This document shows positions 8,654 to 15,421 of a stretch of DNA of 50,288 nt, piece by piece. Source of the stretch: Nocardia vinacea NBRC 16497. Lineage in GTDB: Bacteria; Actinomycetota; Actinomycetes; Mycobacteriales; Mycobacteriaceae. Location of the stretch: assembly GCF_000308835.1 (NCBI RefSeq), contig NZ_BAGN01000192.1, forward strand, positions 1 to 50,288. Direction: 5' to 3'. The notes beneath the pieces were generated by a model that saw nothing but the letters and a program-made list of their open reading frames with translations, ran no database searches and was not told the DNA's origin. A program made the translations under genes and the position numbers. Each line of letters starts with the position of its first letter. Positions within the stretch are counted from its first letter, which is position 1.

Positions 8654-9148
8654 TCACTTACTCGCGTCGTCGGACGACACAGACGATTCGGATTCCCCCA
8701 CCTGTTCGGACTGCTTGCGTGCCGCCTTTTTCTGTTGGGCGACAATCGTTCCCACCAGCAGGTCGAGTTTGGTGCCGGTCGGCCAGCCGACGTAATAGCA
8801 GAGGAACAGCGCGATCTCGTGCAGCTGCGCCTCGGTCAATTCCGCATTGCGCAGCGCCGCGCCGATCTGGATACCCGCCGTATCCATCGCGCCCTGGGCG
8901 GCGAGCGCACCGAGCAGGATCAGTCGGCGGTCCCGAATGGTGAGCCCAGGGCGCGACCAGATTTCGGCGAAGAGATGATCGGCCGTCACGGCGAAATGGT
9001 CGCTGGGGTAGTCCTGGAATTCGGTGCCGTAGACCTCGGCCATCTTGGCCAGCCCGCGCTGACGTACCGAATCAGCAGATCCGTTGTCATGCCCGCCCGT
9101 CACCCGATCGCCACCTCTCATCGAATCGCTACGCGGTGCTTCACTCAT
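8654..9148 (-). CDS. Carboxymuconolactone decarboxylase family protein (Rv0771-like) with a repeat-derived N-terminal leader
   Basis: The 164-residue protein has an all-helical CMD/AhpD-like domain (about 30-140; RRLILLGALAAQGAMDTAG, ALRNAELTEAQLHEIALFLCYY). It lacks an AhpD-type CxxC pair, so a lactone or beta-keto-acid decarboxylase-like role is more likely than peroxidase support. Its first 19 codons (MSEAPRSDSMRGGDRVTGG) are the start-codon repeat also found at two other genes here. ATG 9148 overlaps the preceding gene's stop by 8 bases, and a purine-rich site precedes it. Gene order matches Rv0770-Rv0771 of M. tuberculosis. Confidence 0.88.
   Translation of the reverse strand: MSEAPRSDSMRGGDRVTGGHDNGSADSVRQRGLAKMAEVYGTEFQDYPSDHFAVTADHLFAEIWSRPGLTIRDRRLILLGALAAQGAMDTAGIQIGAALRNAELTEAQLHEIALFLCYYVGWPTGTKLDLLVGTIVAQQKKAARKQSEQVGESESSVSSDDASK
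9092..9148 (-). repeat. Start-codon-anchored 57-bp repeat, copy A
   Basis: The first 57 coding bases of the CMD gene match copy C (41093-41149) at 49 of 57 positions. They encode MSEAPRSDSMRGGDRVTGG. Similarity begins at the ATG and stops where family-specific sequence starts. Several differences fall at first or second codon positions, so the DNA is not obviously conserved only for the peptide. Part of the internal palindrome seen in the other copies (ATCGC-GYA-GCGAT) is degraded here. Confidence 0.85.
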
Positions 9149-10013
9149 TGGATTCCCTTTCCTTCGGCACGCCGAGCCCGGGCCCGAGGCGGTCGAGAGC
9201 CAGTTCGGCCAACGGCAATTCGACGCCGAGTCTGGCGCCGAGATCCAGGGCCAGGCTCAGATCCTTTTCGCCGAGATCGCGCACGTGGCTCAAGATCGGC
9301 AGCCAGAAATCATTCGGTTCGATCGGCGCGGTGCGGTCGCGCAGCATGATCGCGCCGGGGCCGCCGGTGACCGCATCCGAGTGCCGAACGACGTTGCCCA
9401 GCACGGTGATATCCAGGTCCGCCGCCTCGGCGAGCCGCTGTGCCTCGGTGGCGGCGGTGAATGCGATGAAGTGCAAGAGGTTGCGCGCCAACTTCATTCG
9501 GGTGCCCGCACCGACCGGTCCGGCGTGCACGACCAGATCGGCGAAACAGCCGAAGGGTCCGCGCACCCGCTCGAAAGCCGTATCACTGCCGCCGACCATG
9601 ACCGCGAGTTTGCCGCGCGTGGCCCCGGCCGCACCACCGCTGATCGGCGCGTCCACCAATTCGACGCCGTACTCGGCGCATTCGCCCGCCAGCTCTTCGG
9701 CGGTCCGGTCGCTGATGGTGGAGTGCACGGCGATAACGGTGCCCGGGGCAGCCGTGCGCAACACCCCTTCCGGTCCGGTCACCACCGCCCGCACCTGTAC
9801 GTCGTCCAGTACGGTCACCGAAATAACGGCCGCTTTCTCGGCGATTTCCGCGGCCGAAACGGCCGATGCCGCACCGGCTTCGGTGAGCGGCTGCACCGCA
9901 TCCGGGCGCATATCGCAGACGGTGAGCCCACCGGGCCAAGACAGCAGGCTTTTGGCCATCGGTGCGCCCATATTGCCCAAACCGATGAAGCCGACCGGCA
10001 ATTCGCTACTCAT
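9141..10013 (-). CDS. NAD(P)-dependent beta-hydroxyacid dehydrogenase, 3-hydroxyisobutyrate dehydrogenase-like (Rv0770-like)
   Basis: The 290-residue protein begins with the Rossmann motif VGFIGLGNMGAPMAKSL. It also carries VELVDAPISGGAAGATRGKL, the substrate-binding DAPVSGG element, and GTRMKLARNLL with the catalytic lysine. This is the 3-hydroxyisobutyrate / tartronate-semialdehyde reductase family, which oxidises a beta-hydroxy acid to the semialdehyde with NAD(P). It overlaps the SDR stop upstream by four bases and the CMD start downstream by eight, so translation is likely coupled. The substrate is unknown. Confidence 0.92.
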   Translation of the reverse strand: MSSELPVGFIGLGNMGAPMAKSLLSWPGGLTVCDMRPDAVQPLTEAGAASAVSAAEIAEKAAVISVTVLDDVQVRAVVTGPEGVLRTAAPGTVIAVHSTISDRTAEELAGECAEYGVELVDAPISGGAAGATRGKLAVMVGGSDTAFERVRGPFGCFADLVVHAGPVGAGTRMKLARNLLHFIAFTAATEAQRLAEAADLDITVLGNVVRHSDAVTGGPGAIMLRDRTAPIEPNDFWLPILSHVRDLGEKDLSLALDLGARLGVELPLAELALDRLGPGLGVPKERESNE

Positions 10014-10762
10014 GACCGGAACACTTGTCCGCCGTCGATATTGAAGATCTGCCCGGTGACCCAGCTGGCCTCGTCCGAGAGCAGATACAGGCAGGCGCCG
10101 ACCAGGTCATCCGGTGTTCCCATGCGCTTGAGCGGCAACCGTTTCACCATATCGTCGACGATGACGCTCGGTGTCACGGTTTTGGTGGCTTCGGTATCGA
10201 TGGGACCGGGCGCGATGGCATTGATACGGATCTTGGAACCGCCGAGTTCGAAGGCGAGCTGCTGGGTCAGGCCATTGATACCGACCTTGGCCAAGCCGTA
10301 AAAGCTGGAGTAGGTCCATGCGGCGGTGGAGGATTGGTTGACGATCGAACCGCCGCCCGCCTTGACCATGTGCTGCCACACCGCACGGGTCATGATCAGC
10401 GCACCGTCCATATTCACGCTCATGAACTTCTTGTAGTAGTCCCACGGCACGCTGAGCAGCAGATTGAGTTTCATATCGCCGTAGATGGCGGCATTGTTCA
10501 CCAGATGGTCGATCGCCCCGAATTCGCGGACGGTCAATTCGGCGAGAGCGGTGGCCGATTCCGGATCGGCCACATCGACCTCGCCGAAGATGGCGCTGCC
10601 GCCACCGGCGGTGATCTCGGCCGCGACGGCCTTACCGCGTTCGGCATTCAGGTCGGCGACAACGACATTGGCGCCTTCGTTCGCCAGCGCCTTGGCGTAT
10701 GTCGCGCCGATACCTTGGGCGGCGCCGGTGACGATGGCGGTTTTCCCCGGGAATCGAGTCAT
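10010..10762 (-). CDS. Short-chain dehydrogenase/reductase (Rv0769-like)
   Basis: The protein is 250 residues from ATG 10762, with AAGGAG nine bases upstream. Longer open frames reaching upstream only run into the aldehyde dehydrogenase. Classical SDR motifs are present: cofactor-binding TGAAQGIG, VNNAAIYG, catalytic serine in NQSSTAAW, FYGLAKVG with the YxxxK pair, and the IAPGPIDTEAT segment. It should oxidise or reduce an alcohol/ketone with NAD(P). It sits between the aldehyde dehydrogenase and the hydroxyacid dehydrogenase, as in Rv0768-Rv0770. Confidence 0.93.
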   Translation of the reverse strand: MTRFPGKTAIVTGAAQGIGATYAKALANEGANVVVADLNAERGKAVAAEITAGGGSAIFGEVDVADPESATALAELTVREFGAIDHLVNNAAIYGDMKLNLLLSVPWDYYKKFMSVNMDGALIMTRAVWQHMVKAGGGSIVNQSSTAAWTYSSFYGLAKVGINGLTQQLAFELGGSKIRINAIAPGPIDTEATKTVTPSVIVDDMVKRLPLKRMGTPDDLVGACLYLLSDEASWVTGQIFNIDGGQVFRS

Positions 10763-10790
10763 AAAATCAGCTCCTTGCAGCTTTTGTGGT

Positions 10791-12314
10791 CTAACCGGCG
10801 GTCGCGACGAGCTTGGTTTCCAGGTATTCCTCGAATCCGGCGAGGCCCATTTCCCGGCCGATACCGGATTGTTTGTAGCCGCCGAACGGTGCGTCGGCCG
10901 AGTACCAGATGCCGCCGTTGACGCCGATCGTGCCGGTGCGAACGCCGTTGGTGACGTGCCGAATTCGGTCCGGGTCGGTGCCCCATACCGAGCCGGAGAG
11001 GCCGTACGGGGAGTCGTTGGCGATCCGGATCGCATCGTCGTCGCCGTCGTGCGGGATCACCACGAGCACGGGTCCGAAGATCTCCTCGCGGGCCACTGTC
11101 GCGGTATTGGGCAGGTCCGCGATCAATGTCGGTTCGATGAAGTAACCGTGTTCGCGGCCCGCCGGTCGGCCGCCGCCGACCACGATCCGGCCGCCCTCGG
11201 CACGCGCGATCTCCAGATACCGCTCGACTCTCGCCCGCTGGCGCTCGGAGATCAGCGGTCCGCAGACGGTGCGCGCATCGGCGGGATCACCAGGCGCGAT
11301 GCCCGCCAGGGTGGCCGCCGCGGCCTGGATCGCTTCGTCGTATGCCGCGCGCGGCACCAGCAGTCGGGTCGTGAGGGCACACCCCTGTCCCGCGTGCACG
11401 GCCACCGAAAACGCCGCCACCGAACAGGCTCCCGCGATATTCGCATCGTCGAGCACGATGAATGCCGATTTGCCGCCGAGTTCGAGGAAGGTCTTCTTCA
11501 AAGTCGTTGCCGCGCCGGTCATTACCGATCGACCGGTCTGCGTCGATCCGGTGAAGCTGATCATATCGACGCGCGGATCGGTGGTGAGCTGCGCGCCGAG
11601 ACCGTGATCGGTGGAGGTCACGATATTGACGACGCCGGGCGGAATATCGGTCTGCTCGGCAATGATCGCGCCGACGGCCGCCGCACACCACGGGGTATCC
11701 GGTGCGGGCTTGAGCACCACGGTATTTCCGGCCGCGAGCGCGGGACCCAGTTTGGCGAAATTGATCTGGTGCGGGAAGTTCCACGGCGTAATTGCCCCGA
11801 CAACGCCGACCGCCTCGCGGCGCAGCACCCGATGACTCTTGATACCCATGGGCGTCGCGGTGCCGAGATCGGTTTCCCAGCTGTAGGTTTCGGCCAGCGA
11901 AGCCGAGTACGAAAGATCGGCGACCGGCCCTTCCAATTGTGGCCCTCTGGTCAGCATGGTCGGCGCGCCCGCCTCCGCGACGGTGATCTCGCGCAACTCG
12001 TCGACATTGGCCTGCAATGCGGTGCGCAACTGTTCGAGGCAGCGGGCGCGGAAGGCGTGATCACGCGACCAGTCGGTGTCGTCGAATGCGGTGCGCGCGG
12101 CCGCGATGGCCGCGTCCATATCCGCGCCGTTCGCATTCGCGGCCTGACCGATGACCGCTTCGGTCGCCGGGTTCACCGTCGCGAAGACACCGTCCCCGCC
12201 GGTGACCAGTTTGCCGCCGATCAGCAGGCGCGAACCGTCGGCGGGCAGGAGGCTGCGCCCACCCGTCGCCCGACCACCGCCCCCCATCGAATCGCTGCGC
12301 GATGCTGCATTCAT
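10791..12314 (-). CDS. aldA: NAD-dependent aldehyde dehydrogenase (Rv0768/AldA-like) with a repeat-derived N-terminal leader
   Basis: The protein is 507 residues from ATG 12314, with GGAG five bases upstream. ALDH motifs are in place: GAITPWNFP, SFTGSTQTGR, catalytic glutamate in FLELGGKSA, catalytic cysteine in HAGQGCALTTR and a C-terminal GGYKQSGIGREMG. It oxidises an aldehyde to the acid with NAD. It is the first gene of the minus-strand operon and is divergent from CYP123, the same arrangement as Rv0766c/Rv0768. Its first 19 codons (MNAASRSDSMGGGGRATGG) are copy B of the start-codon repeat and are not part of the family fold. Confidence 0.94.
   Translation of the reverse strand: MNAASRSDSMGGGGRATGGRSLLPADGSRLLIGGKLVTGGDGVFATVNPATEAVIGQAANANGADMDAAIAAARTAFDDTDWSRDHAFRARCLEQLRTALQANVDELREITVAEAGAPTMLTRGPQLEGPVADLSYSASLAETYSWETDLGTATPMGIKSHRVLRREAVGVVGAITPWNFPHQINFAKLGPALAAGNTVVLKPAPDTPWCAAAVGAIIAEQTDIPPGVVNIVTSTDHGLGAQLTTDPRVDMISFTGSTQTGRSVMTGAATTLKKTFLELGGKSAFIVLDDANIAGACSVAAFSVAVHAGQGCALTTRLLVPRAAYDEAIQAAAATLAGIAPGDPADARTVCGPLISERQRARVERYLEIARAEGGRIVVGGGRPAGREHGYFIEPTLIADLPNTATVAREEIFGPVLVVIPHDGDDDAIRIANDSPYGLSGSVWGTDPDRIRHVTNGVRTGTIGVNGGIWYSADAPFGGYKQSGIGREMGLAGFEEYLETKLVATAG
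12258..12314 (-). repeat. Start-codon-anchored 57-bp repeat, copy B
   Basis: The first 57 bases of the aldehyde dehydrogenase gene match copy C (epoxide hydrolase, 41093-41149) at 51 of 57 positions, although the two genes are otherwise unrelated. It contains the small palindrome ATCGC-GCA-GCGAT. The Shine-Dalgarno upstream is not part of the repeat. Confidence 0.88.
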
Positions 12315-12327
12315 AAAGGCTCCGATA

Positions 12328-12339
12328 CTGTCTGGACAG
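12328..12339. promoter_or_regulatory. Palindrome CTGTCTGGACAG at the aldehyde dehydrogenase promoter
   Basis: CTGTC and GACAG flank a TG centre, 14 bases upstream of the aldehyde dehydrogenase ATG. The 11-base string TGTCTGGACAG recurs exactly in the operator before CYP51 (23841-23851). It probably binds the same repressor and would block transcription or initiation of the aldA operon. Confidence 0.55.
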
Positions 12340-12509
12340 GTGTACGGAATATAGTCTCGGTCTGCTACCGGGCGCAAGAACTCGTTTCAGAACTGCGCTC
12401 CGAAGCCAGGCAGACCGCACCCAACGAGAACTACCAGCCATCATTCGGGACCAACCCCGGCCTCACCTAGATTGTTCAGGAAACCTCTGTCGATTCCGGC
12501 ATGCCGGTG

Positions 12510-12531
12510 GTACCGTCCAGACACATGTCCA
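12510..12531 (-). promoter_or_regulatory. Operator shared with CYP51, upstream of CYP123
   Basis: Read on the minus strand, this 22-base stretch matches 23833-23854 at 20 of 22 positions; both contain GTGTCTGGAC. It has the same orientation relative to the P450 gene it precedes in both places. It overlaps the perfect inverted repeat AGACACAT (12519-12526) / ATGTGTCT (12535-12542). A TetR-type dimer site is the simplest reading. Confidence 0.65.
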
Positions 12532-12544
12532 GCTATGTGTCTCC

Positions 12545-12573
12545 CATCGATGACGCGACACCGGTCATCGATG
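12545..12573. promoter_or_regulatory. Perfect 10-bp inverted repeat upstream of CYP123
   Basis: CATCGATGAC (12545-12554) and GTCATCGATG (12564-12573) are exact reverse complements separated by nine bases. The repeat lies between the shared 22-bp operator and the KstR-like palindrome, about 32 bases before the CYP123 ATG. It could be a third regulator site or an RNA hairpin in the leader. Position does not decide between them. Confidence 0.5.
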
Positions 12574-12586
12574 AGAACTGGTTCTC
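12573..12586. promoter_or_regulatory. KstR-like palindrome before CYP123
   Basis: GAGAAC-TG-GTTCTC fits the AACnnGTT core of mycobacterial KstR sites, which control cholesterol catabolism. The same core, with flanking CGATGAGAAC, recurs at 18356-18369. It lies only 18 bases before the CYP123 ATG, which has no clear Shine-Dalgarno, so promoter and operator probably overlap. No KstR gene is in the window. Confidence 0.5.
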
Positions 12587-12604
12587 GAATTCCGGGTTAT
12601 CGCG

Positions 12605-13810
12605 ATGACGGCCGCCTCACTGGAGCCCCTGACCTTCGACCCCTACGACTACGCGTTCCACGAGGACCCGTACCCCACCTACGAGCGGCTGCGCACCGAG
12701 GCGCCGCTCTACTACAACGCCGACCTGGATTTCTGGGCGCTGTCCCGGCACGCGGATGTGACCGCGGCCTTCCGCGACAGTGTCCGCCTGTCCAGCGCCA
12801 ACGGTGTCTCGCTGGATCCGGCGGCCTGGGGCCCACACGCAAGCCGGGTGATGTCGTTCCTGGCCATGGACGATCCGCGGCATATGCGCATGCGCCGCCT
12901 GGTCTACAAGGGCTTCACCCCCAAGCGGGTGGCCGAGATGGAAGACCGGATCAGGGACCTGACGCTGTCCTACCTCGAACCGGCACTCGCGACCGGCGAG
13001 TTCGACTGGGTCGATGAGGTCGCGGGCAAACTCCCGATGGATGTCATCTCCGAACTGATGGGCGTGCCCGAGGCCGACCGCGCGGAGATCCGCAGGCTGG
13101 CCGATCTGGTGGTGCACCGCGAGGACGGTGTCCTTGATGTCCCGATGGCCGCCGCGCAGGCATCGATCACGCTCCTCACCTACTACGCGGATATGGTCGC
13201 CGCGCGCAGGCGTGCTCCGACAACGGATCTCACCTCGGCGCTGCTGGATGCCGAAATCGACGGCGACACCCTGTCCGACGAGGAGATCATCGGCTTCATG
13301 TTCCTGATGGTGGTGGCCGGTAACGAGACCACCACCAAACTCCTCGGCAATTCGCTGTATTGGAGCGCGCGCAATCCGAGCGAATACGCCAAGGTCGTCG
13401 CGGAACCCGAGCTGGTCACCGACTGGGTCGAGGAGACGCTGCGCTACGACACCTCCAGCCAGATGGTCGCGCGCTGTGCCGCGGTGGATATCGACCAGCA
13501 CGGCCGCACCATCCCGAAGGGCGCGAAGGTGCTGCTGCTGATCGGTTCGGCCAATCGGGATCCGGAGGTCTTCGCCGACGGCGACAGCTACCGCATCGAA
13601 CGCACCGACAAGGCCGGACTCGCCAGTTTCGGTGCGGGCGTGCACTTCTGCCTCGGCGCCCACCTCGCCCGGCTGGAGGCCAACGTAGCGCTGCGCGAAT
13701 TCGCCTCGCGCGTGCGGTCTTACGACGTCGTCGACGCCGGGATCAAGCGCGTGCACTCGTCCAATGTCCGCGGGTTCGCCAACCTGCCCATCATCGTGGA
13801 GGCGAAATAA
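12605..13810 (+). CDS. Cytochrome P450, CYP123 family-like (Rv0766c-like)
   Basis: The 401-residue P450 resembles M. tuberculosis CYP123 throughout: LTFDPYDYAFHEDPYPTYER at the start, MSFLAMDDPRHMRMRRLVYK, KLPMDVISELMGVPEADR, and HSSNVRGFANLPI near the end. The I-helix has MVVAGNETTTK (about 236-246), EETLRYD is the ExxR helix, and FGAGVHFCLGAH holds the haem cysteine at residue 349. It is the first gene of a tightly overlapping operon whose ferredoxin is the likely electron donor. In M. tuberculosis CYP123 sits beside CYP51; here CYP51 lies 9 kb away. The substrate is unknown, a sterol being plausible. Confidence 0.92.
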   Translation: MTAASLEPLTFDPYDYAFHEDPYPTYERLRTEAPLYYNADLDFWALSRHADVTAAFRDSVRLSSANGVSLDPAAWGPHASRVMSFLAMDDPRHMRMRRLVYKGFTPKRVAEMEDRIRDLTLSYLEPALATGEFDWVDEVAGKLPMDVISELMGVPEADRAEIRRLADLVVHREDGVLDVPMAAAQASITLLTYYADMVAARRRAPTTDLTSALLDAEIDGDTLSDEEIIGFMFLMVVAGNETTTKLLGNSLYWSARNPSEYAKVVAEPELVTDWVEETLRYDTSSQMVARCAAVDIDQHGRTIPKGAKVLLLIGSANRDPEVFADGDSYRIERTDKAGLASFGAGVHFCLGAHLARLEANVALREFASRVRSYDVVDAGIKRVHSSNVRGFANLPIIVEAK

Positions 13811-14616
13811 TGCCACGCTTCGAACCGAATCCGGTACGCCGACCGGCGATTGTGGCCGGAGCATCCTCCGGTATCGGCGCGGCGACGGCCGAGGCGCTCG
13901 CCGAACTCGGCCATCCCGTCGCGCTCGGCGCACGCCGCGTGGATCAATGCGAGGCGCTGGCGGCCAAGATCCGCGCCAATGGCGGCGAGGCCTTCGCCCA
14001 CCAGCTCGATGTCACCGACAAGGCATCCGTCGACGATTTCGTCGCCGCGGCCGAAGATACCCTCGGGCCCACCGAAATCCTGGTCTCCGGTGCGGGCGAT
14101 ATCGAATTCTCGCTGGTGCACGAGATGGAACCGGATCGGTTCCTCCAGCAGGTGCAGGTGCATCTGGTCGGCGCGCACCGGTTGGTGCACCGGGTGCTGC
14201 CGGGCATGATGCGAAGGCAGCGCGGCGATTTCGTCTTGATCAGCTCCGACTGCGCCGAGGAACCACGCCCGCGCACCGGCGCCTACAGCGCTGCCAAAGC
14301 CGGGCTCGAGGCAATGGTCCAGCAGATGCGAATGGAGTTGGAGGGCAGCGGAGTTCGCGCATCACTGGTGCGCCCGGGCCCGACACTGACCGGCATGGGC
14401 ATGAATTCCACTCCCGAGGTGGTCGGGCCGATGCTGGAGGACTGGAAGGCCTGGGGTTTCGCCCGGCACCCGTACATGCTGCGTGCCGGCGATCTGGCCG
14501 CCGCGGTCATCGCCGTGGTCTCCGCACCACGGGGCGCGCATCTCGTGCTGGTCGAGGTCCAGCCCGAGGCCCCGCTGCGTCCGTTACCGAATGCCGAGGA
14601 CAGGAGCCAACCGTGA
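13810..14616 (+). CDS. Short-chain dehydrogenase/reductase (Rv0765c-like)
   Basis: The 268-residue SDR has GASSGIGAAT for the cofactor, VSGAGDIEF in place of the usual NNAG, the serine in LISSDCAEE and AYSAAKAGLEAM with the YxxxK pair. Its ATG overlaps the P450 stop codon (TAATG) and its own stop overlaps the ferredoxin start (GTGA), so the three are translationally coupled. The same P450-SDR order is found at Rv0766c-Rv0765c. It probably acts on the P450 product or on a sterol hydroxyl/ketone. Confidence 0.92.
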   Translation: MPRFEPNPVRRPAIVAGASSGIGAATAEALAELGHPVALGARRVDQCEALAAKIRANGGEAFAHQLDVTDKASVDDFVAAAEDTLGPTEILVSGAGDIEFSLVHEMEPDRFLQQVQVHLVGAHRLVHRVLPGMMRRQRGDFVLISSDCAEEPRPRTGAYSAAKAGLEAMVQQMRMELEGSGVRASLVRPGPTLTGMGMNSTPEVVGPMLEDWKAWGFARHPYMLRAGDLAAAVIAVVSAPRGAHLVLVEVQPEAPLRPLPNAEDRSQP

Positions 14617-14870
14617 GAATCATCGCCGATCTGGATCTGTGTCAGGGGCACGCCGTCTGCCAGGACGAAGCGCCCTCGGCCTTCACCGTGCCCAAGCGCG
14701 GCAAGGTCGAAATCCTCGACCCGACACCGGGTCCCGAAGCCCGCGCGGATATCGAACGCGCGGTGCGCTACTGCCCCACCCAAGCGCTGTCGATCCGTGA
14801 GGACGAGCCTGGGGGATGGCAGCCTGCGGAGCCGGCGGGGCGGGTAAACACTGCGAAAGGAACACAGTAA
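14613..14870 (+). CDS. 3Fe-4S ferredoxin of the CYP51 type (Rv0763c-like)
   Basis: The protein is 85 residues from GTG 14613. DLDLCQGHAVCQDEAPSAF followed by VPKRGKVEILDP and RYCPTQALSI give three cluster cysteines (in LCQGH, AVCQ and YCP), the pattern of single 3Fe-4S ferredoxins that feed actinobacterial P450s. It resembles Rv0763c, the ferredoxin next to CYP51 in M. tuberculosis. It has a short C-terminal extension (about 20 residues) of no known role. CYP51 is now on the opposite strand 8 kb downstream, so this ferredoxin may serve CYP123, CYP51 and the CYP125-like enzyme together. Confidence 0.94.
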   Translation: MRIIADLDLCQGHAVCQDEAPSAFTVPKRGKVEILDPTPGPEARADIERAVRYCPTQALSIREDEPGGWQPAEPAGRVNTAKGTQ

Positions 14871-15421
14871 TGCCAGACTTCGACCGCGCCGAACTCGACG
14901 AGATGGTCCGGCGCTGGGTGCTGGAGAATCAGCGCTGCGAGGAAAAGGGCGACTGGAAGCCGCTCGCCGAGATGTACACCGAGGACGCCACCTACGGCTG
15001 GAACTACGGCCCGACCCAGGAATTCATGGCGGTCGGCCGCGCCGAGATCCGGGAACTCGCACTCGGTCAGGAGATGCAAGGGCTCGAAGGCTGGTCTTAT
15101 CCATACCAACAGTTCGTCATCGATGAACGCAGCGGCGATGTCATCGGCTTCTGGAAGCAGGTCAGCGACAACAAGCGACCCGATGGCCGCAACTACAGTC
15201 CGGAGGGCATCGGTGGCAGCTGGTTCCGCTACGGCGGCAACTACCAATGGTCCTGGCAGCGTGACTTTTTCGACTTCGGCAACGTCTCGCAGTTGTTCGT
15301 GGAGATGATCCAGAACAACGCGCTTACCGCGGGTATGCAGAAGCGCATCCAGCGGTCGGTCTCCGGAAAGACGCTGCCGGGCTGGTATCGGATCGGCGAA
15401 GCACCGGTTCCACTGTGGTGA
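14870..15421 (+). CDS. NTF2-like (SnoaL/limonene-epoxide-hydrolase fold) protein
   Basis: The protein is 183 residues from ATG 14870, whose ATG shares a base with the ferredoxin stop and is preceded by AAAGGA. The N-terminal half (VRRWVLENQRCEEKGDWKP, LAEMYTEDATYGWNYGPT) is the helix-strand start of the NTF2-like cone fold. The rest is rich in Trp and Tyr (GGSWFRYGGNYQWSWQRDFF), as expected for a deep hydrophobic pocket. Relatives include ketosteroid isomerase-like and cyclase enzymes, but the catalytic pair cannot be assigned by eye. The operon places it in P450-linked steroid or terpenoid conversion. Confidence 0.75.
   Translation: MPDFDRAELDEMVRRWVLENQRCEEKGDWKPLAEMYTEDATYGWNYGPTQEFMAVGRAEIRELALGQEMQGLEGWSYPYQQFVIDERSGDVIGFWKQVSDNKRPDGRNYSPEGIGGSWFRYGGNYQWSWQRDFFDFGNVSQLFVEMIQNNALTAGMQKRIQRSVSGKTLPGWYRIGEAPVPLW

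Noticed and set aside
7316..9349. A 677-codon plus-strand frame
   Set aside because: It is antisense to the FAD oxidoreductase and CMD genes, with no recognisable fold or ribosome binding site.
10763..11035. Extended N-terminus for the SDR at 10010-10762
   Set aside because: The extension would overlap the aldehyde dehydrogenase coding region. ATG 10762 has a good ribosome binding site and starts the normal SDR fold.
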